Below are positions 1 to 6,247 of a DNA stretch of 26,894 bases, piece by piece. The DNA is taken from contig SFMU01000028.1 in assembly GCA_004552965.1 (NCBI GenBank), forward strand, positions 1-26,894. Direction: 5' to 3'. The notes under the pieces were generated by a model that worked only from the letters and a program-made list of their open reading frames with translations, was not told the DNA's origin and did no database searches. The stretch is from Bacteroidales bacterium. Its GTDB lineage: Bacteria > Bacteroidota > Bacteroidia > Bacteroidales > UBA932. Position 1 is the first letter of the stretch. Every line of letters starts with the position of its first letter. A program made the position numbers and the translations under genes.

Positions 1-12
1 CGTATAGTTTTT

Positions 13-118
13 CAGTGGCCTCGCCTCGTGAACGGGAAGGACCCGCGACGCAGTCGTGGGAGGGATGAAGTCGGAACTTGTTCCGACGGAACCAAGCCAA
101 ACTTACCCTACCGCCACT
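13..118. ncRNA. possible structured RNA, class not recognised
   Basis: Seen: CAGTGGC (13-19) is exactly complementary to GCCACTG (112-118). Inside this closing helix are three small hairpins: CGGG/CCCG (33-36/42-45), CGAC/GTCG (46-49/53-56) and an 8-bp stem with a UU-centred loop (70-77/80-87). AGGG (61-64) and CCCT (106-109) could also pair. No convincing protein reads through this stretch. Such nested pairing suggests a folded RNA or riboswitch-like element. I compared it from memory with cobalamin, FMN, SRP, RNase P and tmRNA cores and none matched. Strand is undetermined, and because it touches the window edge part of it may be missing. Confidence 0.3.
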
Positions 119-147
119 GTCGTCACATATATATAAATACGAAAGGA

Positions 148-173
148 GGTGACTAAATCACTTATTAGTCACC
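148..173 (-). terminator. 9-bp perfect hairpin downstream of the acyl-CoA ligase
   Basis: GGTGACTAA (148-156) and TTAGTCACC (165-173) form a perfect 9-bp stem with an 8-nt loop, about 35 nt past the stop codon of the minus-strand ligase. On the minus strand it is followed by a pyrimidine-rich CTCCTTTC stretch rather than a clean T run, so termination is plausible but not certain. Confidence 0.4.
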
Positions 174-206
174 CCCGCGATATTCATATTCGAAAAAAAG
201 GATATG

Positions 207-1853
207 CTAGTTGTACATGAAGCGTTTGATGCTGCCCTTAGGGGTCTTGGCAAACGGCTCGAAGCGGAGTTCGAAGCCGGAGACCTGCGAATATGCCGGG
301 ATCTTTTCGTTGAGCGCCTTGATGTTGCATTCCATGATGTTCTTGAGCGCTTCTGCTGAAAGATTGTCCGTTGCCGCAAGATCCTGGTTAGGAACGACGA
401 TGGCGATGAAATGGCCGTCACGCTCGACAATGAGGGACTCCTGGACATAAGGAAGGGCGTTGAGGACAACCTCGATCTCCTCAGGGAAGACGTTCTGTCC
501 GTTGGTGGAGAGAAGCATGTTCTTGCTTCGGCCCATGAGGAAGACGACATTGTCGTCATCGATGATTCCGATGTCGCCGGTCTTGAACCAGCCGTCTTCG
601 GTCATCACGGACTTGGTGGTCTCCGCTGCCTTGTAATAGCCCTCGAAGACTACATCACCTTTGACCACGACCTCTCCCGGGATAACCTTCGGGTCCGGAG
701 AGAGAATCTTGAGGTCGACCCAAGGGGTGACAGGGACACCGCAGGACTTGAGCTTGTAGTGGCCGATACGTCCGAGGGTGATAGTAGGGGCGCACTCGGT
801 CATGCCGTAACCGGTCACGAACGGACACTGAAGCTTGGTGGCGATAAGTTCCTCGAAGTGAGCAGGGATGGCCGCTCCACCGGTGACGAACACCTTGATG
901 TTGCCGCCAAGGGATTCCATAAGGATGATTCTGAGAGCCCTGCAGAAATCAGGATTGTTCTCGTGGTCGGCAAGTTTCTCCTGACCGCTCTTGCTGTGGA
1001 TGAACTCTCCGATGGTGTTCTCGATCAGCTTGGTGAGGATGAGAGGCACCGCGAAGAAGACTGACGGCTTGTAGTGCTGGAGTGCAGGCTTGAGATTCGC
1101 AGGAACCGGCGGCACGTAGAGCACGCAGAGGGTGAGACCCAGGCACAGAGGAGTGATCATGTCATAGGTAAGGCCGAATATGTGGGCATACGGAAGGACG
1201 CTCACATAGGACTCTCCCGGGATGTAAGGGTAAATCGTAGGAATCAGCTCTACATTGGCGCTGAAGTTCCTGACGGAGAGCATTACGCCCTTAGGGTTTC
1301 CTGTCGATCCGGAAGTGTAGTTGATCGCGCAGAGCTCGTCCATATCCCTGTCGATGAAGTTGACATCGTCCGGAGTGAGACCGGCAGGATATTTACTGGC
1401 GAACAACCCGGACTTGGAGGCATAGATCTCTGCGAAGTTTCCTCTGGATGCCAGAAGTTCACCTGACTTGAGATCGATCACACCCATAACCTGAGGCATG
1501 GCCTCGAAATCCATATTGGAGAAAATCTGTTTTTCGGTATAAAGGATCCGGCTGTCGGAGTGATGGACCAGACTCTGGGTGTCACTCGGGGTATATCCGT
1601 TGAAGAGTTGAACGGCTACATAACCTCCCGAAACAACTGACATGAAAATCTCAGCCCACTGTGCACTGCTTCTCGCATTGATTGAAACCTTGTCACCCCT
1701 GTCGAGGCCGACAGCTTCGAAGAAAAGATGGTTTTCGACAACCTTGGCGGCGAGTTCGCCGTAAGTCAGGCTTGAAGTACGGAACTCATCCAGAGCAGCC
1801 TGGTTCCATCTTGTCTTGATGGATTTTTCAAATTGTTTGATGAAATATTGCAT
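207..1853 (-). CDS. AMP-forming acyl-CoA synthetase/ligase (ANL superfamily), copy 1
   Basis: 548 aa. ANL enzymes adenylate a carboxylate with ATP and usually pass it to CoA. This one resembles the long-chain fatty acid ligase group, but its substrate cannot be read from sequence. Seen: the ATP/AMP-binding loop YTSGSTGNPKG at residues 179-189, GYGMTE at 348-353, TGDIG at 425-429 and GRSKNM at 441-446, so both the large N-terminal and the small C-terminal domain are present. Near the C-terminus, where the family usually has a catalytic lysine, the sequence reads KTPKGSIKR (536-544), with serine at the probable lysine position and lysines nearby. No signal peptide, so cytoplasmic. The start at 1853 follows a promoter and hairpin. 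A full-length paralogue of almost equal size lies at 13568-15211. It is downstream of the SulP gene but has its own promoter. Confidence 0.9.
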   Translation of the reverse strand: MQYFIKQFEKSIKTRWNQAALDEFRTSSLTYGELAAKVVENHLFFEAVGLDRGDKVSINARSSAQWAEIFMSVVSGGYVAVQLFNGYTPSDTQSLVHHSDSRILYTEKQIFSNMDFEAMPQVMGVIDLKSGELLASRGNFAEIYASKSGLFASKYPAGLTPDDVNFIDRDMDELCAINYTSGSTGNPKGVMLSVRNFSANVELIPTIYPYIPGESYVSVLPYAHIFGLTYDMITPLCLGLTLCVLYVPPVPANLKPALQHYKPSVFFAVPLILTKLIENTIGEFIHSKSGQEKLADHENNPDFCRALRIILMESLGGNIKVFVTGGAAIPAHFEELIATKLQCPFVTGYGMTECAPTITLGRIGHYKLKSCGVPVTPWVDLKILSPDPKVIPGEVVVKGDVVFEGYYKAAETTKSVMTEDGWFKTGDIGIIDDDNVVFLMGRSKNMLLSTNGQNVFPEEIEVVLNALPYVQESLIVERDGHFIAIVVPNQDLAATDNLSAEALKNIMECNIKALNEKIPAYSQVSGFELRFEPFAKTPKGSIKRFMYN

Positions 1854-1858
1854 ATCTG

Positions 1859-1886
1859 AAAAAGCGGTCCCAATTGAGGAACCGCT
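1859..1886 (-). promoter_or_regulatory. 5'-leader hairpin with T run, possible attenuator of the ligase gene
   Basis: On the minus strand AGCGGTTCC and GGGACCGCT (1878-1886 and 1863-1871) pair at eight of nine positions around a 6-nt loop and are followed at once by TTTTT (1863-1859). The structure sits between the -7 box (1888-1895) and the start codon at 1853, so nearly the whole leader is a terminator-like hairpin. It could attenuate the ligase, stop read-through from the SulP gene, or protect the 5' end. Confidence 0.45.
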
Positions 1887-1887
1887 G

Positions 1888-1895
1888 CAAATATA
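1888..1895 (-). promoter_or_regulatory. Bacteroidota -7 box for acyl-CoA ligase copy 1
   Basis: TATATTTG on the minus strand matches the TAnnTTTG consensus and lies 34 nt before the start codon. No clear TTTG -33 element was found at the expected distance. Confidence 0.6.
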
Positions 1896-1971
1896 ATCCT
1901 TCTGAAGGCATTCTTCCTATCGAAAGGGACAAAGATTCACTCCCATTGGGGCAAAGATGCAAGTTTTGTGG

Positions 1972-3669
1972 CTATTTCAACAAGGCTTCGGCCCTCTTGA
2001 GAGCAGGCATGATGTGAGGAAGGATGTTCTCTTCACCTATTTCCTTGTCGAGACCGAACTTGACCAGATCGGCTCTCACGGAGTCATTGACACCGGAAAG
2101 GATTGTCGTGATCCCGCGCGAGCGGGCACGCTGGAGGAGACTCCTCAGGTTCTTCATGCCGGTCGAATCCATGAACGGAACATTTCTCATTCGGAGAATC
2201 CTGACTTTCGTGCCGCTGTTGCTGCGATTGTCGAACTCCTCGAACTTGCTGGCAAGGCCGAAGAAGAATGGACCGTTGATTTCATAGACCTCCACTCCGG
2301 CAGGGATGTCAAGCATCGGAGTATCCTCCGGGTTGAGGCTGTCATCATCCTCCGAAGCGGCGACTGCCTTGCTGTCGATCACGTGGATGTCCGAAGTCTC
2401 CATCACACGGCGGACAAAGAGGACAATCGCAAGCAGGACACCTACCTCTATGGCGACGGTGAGGTCGATCAGGACCGTGAGTCCGAATGTCAGAAGCAGG
2501 ACGGCGACATCGGCCTTGTTTCCCTTGAGAAGATACTTGAACGTGCGCCATTCACTCATTCCGTAGGCTACCATAACAAGGATGGCGGCAAGGCAGGAGA
2601 GAGGGATATAGACAGCATATGGCATGAGGAAGAGATAGATCAGCAAGAGGACGATGGCATGGACGATTCCGGCAACCGGAGACTTTCCGCCGTTGTTGAT
2701 GTTGGCCATGGTTCGCGCAATGGCTCCGGTGGCAGGGATTCCGCCGAACATAGGTGTGACGATGTTGGCAATACCTTCACCGATGAGTTCGGTGTTGGCA
2801 TTGTGCTTTCGTCCGGTGACACCGTCAGTCACCATTGCTGCCAGGAGAGATTCGATGGCACAGAGGATTGCAATCGTGAATGCCGGCGAGAACAGATTCT
2901 TGACAGTCTCCAGCTCCAATTTCGGGAAGACCGGCTTCGGCATCGGAAGACCGTCGGCCAGTTCCGGGAACTTGGTCCCGATGGTGGCGAGGCTGACACC
3001 GGCGAATCGGTCCAGGCAGATGGAAGCCGCGGTTCCGACCACCAGGGCCACGAGAGATCCCGGTATCTTCTTGAACTTGCTGTTCCACAGAATGATGAGA
3101 AGCAGGCAGCCCAGACTCATTCCAAGTTCCGCAAGGTTGACTGAACCGATGTTCTTGAAATAGCAGATCCACTGAGGTATGAAGCCGGAAGGGACGTCCA
3201 TCGTGAAGCCGAAGAAATCCTTCATCTGGGTGGAAAAGATAGTCAATGCGATACCGCTGGTGAATCCTACGACAATCGGATACGGGATGAACTTGAAGAT
3301 GACTCCCATCTTGAAGACTCCCATGATGATCAGGATTATGCCGGCCATTATCGTGGCAATCGTCAGGCCGGACATTCCGTACTGGCCTACGATGCCGGCG
3401 ACAATCACGATGAAGGCTCCGGTCGGGCCTCCGATGAGAAAGCGTGTGCCGCCGAGAAGGGAGATGAGGAAACCGGCGACGATGGCCGTGATGAGACCTT
3501 GCTGAGGGGTCACGCCGCTGGCAATACCGAAAGCGATTGCAAGAGGCAGGGCGATGATGCCCACTATGATACCGGCGATGAGATCGGAGACAAAGGTCTT
3601 CCTGTCATAACCGCCTTTCCAGAAAATGTGTCTGATTCTGGGACGGTAGATGTCCTTGAGATTAAACAT
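1972..3669 (-). CDS. SulP-family anion transporter with C-terminal STAS domain
   Basis: 565 aa, a normal SulP length. SulP proteins move anions such as sulfate, bicarbonate or dicarboxylates across the inner membrane, and the substrate here is not decidable. Seen: a long hydrophobic core (about residues 25-415) with the family's N-terminal YDRKTFVSDLIAGI and ALPLAIAFGIASG region, then a soluble STAS domain (about 450-560). The STAS domain carries D501-S502-T503 in the motif PFMDSTGM, the site phosphorylated in anti-sigma antagonist-like STAS domains. The start is the first Met after a -7-like box. The gene lies between the GNAT gene and ligase copy 1, all on the minus strand, but 66-bp and 118-bp gaps with promoter motifs suggest separate transcription. 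A perfect palindrome upstream is a candidate operator. Confidence 0.92.
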   Translation of the reverse strand: MFNLKDIYRPRIRHIFWKGGYDRKTFVSDLIAGIIVGIIALPLAIAFGIASGVTPQQGLITAIVAGFLISLLGGTRFLIGGPTGAFIVIVAGIVGQYGMSGLTIATIMAGIILIIMGVFKMGVIFKFIPYPIVVGFTSGIALTIFSTQMKDFFGFTMDVPSGFIPQWICYFKNIGSVNLAELGMSLGCLLLIILWNSKFKKIPGSLVALVVGTAASICLDRFAGVSLATIGTKFPELADGLPMPKPVFPKLELETVKNLFSPAFTIAILCAIESLLAAMVTDGVTGRKHNANTELIGEGIANIVTPMFGGIPATGAIARTMANINNGGKSPVAGIVHAIVLLLIYLFLMPYAVYIPLSCLAAILVMVAYGMSEWRTFKYLLKGNKADVAVLLLTFGLTVLIDLTVAIEVGVLLAIVLFVRRVMETSDIHVIDSKAVAASEDDDSLNPEDTPMLDIPAGVEVYEINGPFFFGLASKFEEFDNRSNSGTKVRILRMRNVPFMDSTGMKNLRSLLQRARSRGITTILSGVNDSVRADLVKFGLDKEIGEENILPHIMPALKRAEALLK

Positions 3670-3696
3670 AAAAAATACACTACGTTGATTCGGCTG

Positions 3697-3704
3697 CGAA
3701 GATA
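3697..3704 (-). promoter_or_regulatory. weak -7 box for the SulP gene
   Basis: TATCTTCG on the minus strand is one base from TAnnTTTG and lies 27 nt before the SulP start codon. No -33 element is visible. Confidence 0.4.
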
Positions 3705-3709
3705 ATGCA

Positions 3710-3723
3710 TTTTCCGCGGAAAA
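3710..3723. promoter_or_regulatory. perfect 14-bp palindrome, candidate operator of the SulP gene
   Basis: TTTTCCGCGGAAAA is a perfect palindrome in the 66-bp gap between the GNAT stop and the SulP start. It ends 5 bp from the SulP -7-like box, in the spacer where a dimeric repressor would block polymerase. With no loop it makes a poor hairpin, so a protein-binding site is the better reading. Confidence 0.4.
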
Positions 3724-3735
3724 CCTTGGAAAGCA

Positions 3736-4296
3736 TCACAGCATGCACCTCATCCTCTTGAAAAGAGTGCCGAAAAAGGTCATTTCGGCATATTCACAGA
3801 ATCCAAGGCTCGAATAGTAGCGGCGCAGGGCATCGTGGTGGGATTCCGCCTCGCAGATGAGAGTAGCGCAGGCGAAACCCTCGGCAGAGGCCCTCCGGAG
3901 GGAATCCCTGATCAGGGCTCCGCCGATTCCGCTTCCCCGGAACTCGGGGAGCACGGCAAGGGAATCGAGGTAGTATTCGCCCGGAAAAGCCTCCGGTTCC
4001 ATCTTCTCAAGGTCTTCCCGGGATATGTCGGTTAGAAGACTCCATGTCCTGTCGCGCATGGCGACATAGTCATTTCCCGAATATGCTATCAGACAGCCCG
4101 CCTTCCTGCCGTCGCAGACCGCAATGCGCGCATTTTTCCATGAATATAAGGTGTCCTCCCGCAGCACGACCTCTTCCAGATTGGGGAACCTGCCGGAATC
4201 CAGCCCCATTGCCGTCAGGAAAGTCCAGCCCACGAGGGAAGAATCCGACGGTGTCGCGTCGACATATTCAATGATATTTCTTTCTATGTTCTTCAT
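3736..4296 (-). CDS. GNAT-family N-acetyltransferase
   Basis: 186 aa. GNAT enzymes transfer an acetyl group from acetyl-CoA to an amine; the substrate is unknown. Seen: the acetyl-CoA-binding core LAVLPEFRGSGIGGALI, with R120-G-S-G-I-G-G matching the family's Q/RxxGxG/A loop. It is preceded by the EYYLDSLAV strand and followed by a helix and a second conserved strand (ATLICEAES). No signal peptide. The chosen start (MKNIER) is the more downstream of two identical ATGAAGAACAT copies made by a tandem duplication; the upstream copy opens a 10-codon ORF whose TGA overlaps this ATG. The first 100 residues are not typical of a well-known subfamily. Confidence 0.85.
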   Translation of the reverse strand: MKNIERNIIEYVDATPSDSSLVGWTFLTAMGLDSGRFPNLEEVVLREDTLYSWKNARIAVCDGRKAGCLIAYSGNDYVAMRDRTWSLLTDISREDLEKMEPEAFPGEYYLDSLAVLPEFRGSGIGGALIRDSLRRASAEGFACATLICEAESHHDALRRYYSSLGFCEYAEMTFFGTLFKRMRCML

Positions 4297-4339
4297 GTGG
4301 TTTTCAATATTTCAATGTTCTTCATGTGGTTTTCAATAT
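4286..4339. repeat. 25-bp perfect tandem duplication over the GNAT start codon
   Basis: A 25-bp segment occurs at 4286-4310 and, without mismatch, at 4315-4339 (period 29 bp). Each copy contains ATGAAGAACAT on the minus strand, so the translation start of the GNAT gene has been duplicated. Confidence 0.95.
4293..4325 (-). CDS. 10-codon upstream ORF overlapping the GNAT start
   Basis: Read on the minus strand from the upstream copy of the duplicated start: MKNIEILKTT followed by TGA. The TGA shares bases with the GNAT ATG (ATGA, 4296-4293), an arrangement that permits translational coupling or re-initiation. Whether it is translated is unknown; it arises directly from the tandem duplication. 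Confidence 0.35.
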   Translation of the reverse strand: MKNIEILKTT

Positions 4340-4351
4340 AATGAAAACCGA

Positions 4352-4381
4352 TTGGATAATGAAACATATTTGATATTTTTG
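4352..4381 (+). promoter_or_regulatory. promoter of the acidic hypothetical gene
   Basis: TTGG at 4352-4355, an 18-bp spacer and TATTTTTG at 4374-4381 fit the Bacteroidota -33/-7 pattern. The -7 box ends 38 nt before the ATG at 4420. Confidence 0.65.
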
Positions 4382-4419
4382 CAGTTCAAGACAATAATCG
4401 GAAAAATAATAATCAGAAT

Positions 4420-4875
4420 ATGACATACGACATCCGGATGAACCTGCCCGCCGAATGGCAGAAAGAAGCAAGAAACTATGTCGACGAGGAGTCGGGAATC
4501 GAAGTCACCCACGTCGAAGCTCACCTTGTCAATTCCTCGAATGTCGAGGAAGGGATGATCGACATCTATGTCGGGGAAATGCCGGAGGACACGGATGCCG
4601 AGGAACAGGCTTTCTCCAACTATGTGGACATGATCGGCTTCAGCGAAGACGATCCGGAGGATTTCGACCCGATCTTCAAGATCAAGTTCAACGGGAAGAG
4701 CGCTTTCGGTTTCGACGGGCTGTGCGAGAATGATGCGCCGATGAGGCTCCTGACCCAGGAGGTTAAAAAGGGAGTCCTCGCCGTGATGTGCTTCGCAGGC
4801 AAGGATGACGATTCCCTTGAGCAGATCCAGTCCCTGGTCGAGAAGACCCTTAGGATCAGGAGCACTGAAGAATAA
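4420..4875 (+). CDS. acidic protein of unknown function
   Basis: 151 aa, not recognised. It is strongly acidic, with runs of Asp/Glu such as SEDDPEDFDP in the middle and KDDDSLEQ near the end. It has no signal peptide or membrane segment, so it is probably a small soluble cytoplasmic protein. The alternating hydrophobic/polar pattern (GMIDIYVGEM, PIFKIKFNGKSAFGFDG, GVLAVMCFAG) suggests a compact alpha/beta fold ending in an amphipathic helix. A well-placed promoter precedes it and a hairpin follows it, so it is probably a single-gene unit. It is transcribed away from the GNAT gene, with which it shares the upstream region. Codon use matches its neighbours. Confidence 0.75.
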   Translation: MTYDIRMNLPAEWQKEARNYVDEESGIEVTHVEAHLVNSSNVEEGMIDIYVGEMPEDTDAEEQAFSNYVDMIGFSEDDPEDFDPIFKIKFNGKSAFGFDGLCENDAPMRLLTQEVKKGVLAVMCFAGKDDDSLEQIQSLVEKTLRIRSTEE

Positions 4876-4888
4876 GCCCGGAGAGGTT

Positions 4889-4906
4889 GTTCCGCACTTG
4901 CGGAAC
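4889..4906 (+). terminator. hairpin downstream of the acidic hypothetical gene
   Basis: GTTCCGC and GCGGAAC form a perfect 7-bp stem with an ACTT loop 13 nt past the stop codon. There is no T run after it, so an intrinsic terminator is likely but weak. Confidence 0.45.
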
Positions 4907-4916
4907 TTGAATCAAG

Positions 4917-5096
4917 TTACAGATATTCAGACAGTTCGTACCGGATTATCCTGCTGTCCGCCCTGTTGATTGCATAGAGAATCTTTGACTGTGCATCATA
5001 AGTTATGTCAGACAGGGATTCATTAACCTTGAAATCATACAGGAAATCACCCTCCCAGTTGAAGACGTGCATGGCAGTTTGGGCTGTACCAGACGC
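4917..5096 (-). pseudogene. 3' remnant of a 6-bladed beta-propeller gene
   Basis: On the minus strand a frame ending in TAA at 4919-4917 reads MHVFNWEGDFLYDF, then NESLSDITYD, then KILYAINRADSRIIRYEL. This is the closing-blade pattern of the TolB-like/6-bladed beta-propeller lipoproteins common in Bacteroidales (a hydrophobic strand, an aromatic turn such as NWEGDFLYDF, and LYAIN). Only the last 50 or so residues remain. Recognisable homology stops near 5096, next to an AAGTAGACAC repeat. There is no usable start, so it is a stump left by a deletion or insertion. Confidence 0.6.
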
Positions 5097-5135
5097 GAAA
5101 AGTAGACACGAAAAAATTATTTAGTTAATACTTAT

Positions 5136-5894
5136 TTACCGAAGTAGACACTTGACCACCTTGCATGGATTACCCACGGCAACGCAGCCGTCCGGAATAT
5201 CCTTCACCACGACACTTCCCGCGCCTATGGTCACGTTGCTTCCTATAGTCACGCCCGGGAGTATGGTCACGCTACCCCCTATCCACACGTTGTCACCTAA
5301 GGTCACAGGCTTCGCCCATTCCCTGCGGGAGTTCCTCTCGACGGGGTCAGTGCTGTGGCAGGCCGTATAGATGCTGACGTTCGGACCGATGAAGCAGTCA
5401 TCACCGACAGTCACCGGAGCCTCGTCCAGCACCGTGAAGTTGAAATTGGCAAAGAAACGTCTGCCCACGAAGATGTTGCAGCCGTAATCGCAGTAGAACG
5501 GCTGGTTTATGAATGTGTCCTCATCACTTTTCCCAAGAAGTCCCCGGAGCAGTTCATTCCGCTCCTTAAGCATTGAAGGACGCAGTTTGTTGTACTCCCA
5601 GATCCTGTCCTTAGTGGCATTGAGTTTCTCGAGAAGGAAAGGATGGGCGGCATCATATACCCTGCCTGAGACCATATCTTCCCACACAATGGAATCAGGA
5701 GCATCCCCTTCATCAGATTTGTCTATAGTCAGAAGCAGTTCCTGTGCCCTTGGATGGCCAAGAGCTGCCGCACGTGAGAGGAGGTCCTTAGCCTTCACAA
5801 GGTCCTTTTCGAGGCAGTCCCCTTCAAGGAAACGTTTCCCCACGGAGAACATCGCCTCCGCATCGGAGAATATGTAGTCGTTGTTGCAGTCCAT
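5136..5894 (-). CDS. Sel1-repeat/hexapeptide O-acetyltransferase fusion
   Basis: 252 aa. The C-terminal part is a maltose/galactoside O-acetyltransferase-like enzyme, which would acetylate a sugar hydroxyl with acetyl-CoA. Seen: a Sel1-like repeat near residues 13-48 (AMFSVGKRFLEG followed by AKDLLSRAAALGHPRAQ), a Mac-type helical region (about 72-125), then a left-handed beta-helix (about 126-247) with IGPNVSIYTACHSTDP and WIGGSVTILPGVTIGSNVTIGAGS. H170 is the expected catalytic histidine. Standalone enzymes of this group are about 185-205 aa, so the extra N-terminus is a real addition. The ATG lies 3 nt after the stop of an upstream broken ORF, so it was probably once second in an operon. 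Broken genes on both sides suggest a capsule, glycan or mobile neighbourhood that has been eroded. Confidence 0.85.
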   Translation of the reverse strand: MDCNNDYIFSDAEAMFSVGKRFLEGDCLEKDLVKAKDLLSRAAALGHPRAQELLLTIDKSDEGDAPDSIVWEDMVSGRVYDAAHPFLLEKLNATKDRIWEYNKLRPSMLKERNELLRGLLGKSDEDTFINQPFYCDYGCNIFVGRRFFANFNFTVLDEAPVTVGDDCFIGPNVSIYTACHSTDPVERNSRREWAKPVTLGDNVWIGGSVTILPGVTIGSNVTIGAGSVVVKDIPDGCVAVGNPCKVVKCLLR

Positions 5895-5897
5895 ATC

Positions 5898-6110
5898 CTA
5901 TTCGACCGGTATTATTTCAATATGCTCAAGAACCCTGTCCAGCTGACCGACATAATAGAACGGCAGGGTCCTCTTGCCACGGTCCTGGGTGATGTGGTGC
6001 TTGAGACACACGTACTGCCACACTTCGGGAGCGGTCTTGAACCAGCGGCTTTCTTTTCTTGCGCCCGGCCCATCCCCTGAGCTGGGCCATGATTTCACGT
6101 TTGTACAAAA
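5898..6110 (-). pseudogene. scrambled remnant: AAA-ATPase-like start joined to an unknown C-terminus
   Basis: On the minus strand one frame (about 6108-6040) reads LYKREIMAQLRGW...RKKRKPLV, which looks like the N-terminus of the Bacteroidales AAA ATPases that continue into LRGARQVGKT. Here the Walker A region is missing. From about 6045 a different frame reads RWFKTAPEVWQYVCLKHH, then GKRTLPFYYVGQLDRVLEHIEIIPVE and a stop at 5898. I do not recognise this tail. Reading frame, coherence and length all fail for one intact gene, so two genes probably joined by deletion. The remaining DNA up to 6247 is AT-rich and shows no gene. Confidence 0.5.
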
Positions 6111-6247
6111 TTGCTCCTGTTACAGAGATAAATTTACAAAAACTTTCCAAATTAATAGGCAAGATTCACAAAATAATTGCCGAATGCATAGTCATAACGT
6201 GGGTAATATTTGCCCAGATGATAATCATTCGATAGTTCGCCTTTTCT

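Noticed and set aside
13..118. Cobalamin or FMN riboswitch
   Set aside because: GCCACTG and GGGAAGG recall the B12 core, and TACCCTACCGCC the FMN core, but order, spacing and the remaining conserved boxes do not fit on either strand.
411..1064. Long plus-strand open frame opposite the acyl-CoA ligase
   Set aside because: It is the antisense shadow of a gene with complete ANL motifs; the frame has no promoter or recognisable domain.
1957..3144. 395-codon plus-strand open frame opposite the SulP gene
   Set aside because: Its product is a charged, low-quality sequence rich in Asp, Glu, Arg and His, as expected of the reverse of a membrane-protein gene, while the minus strand encodes a full SulP-STAS protein.
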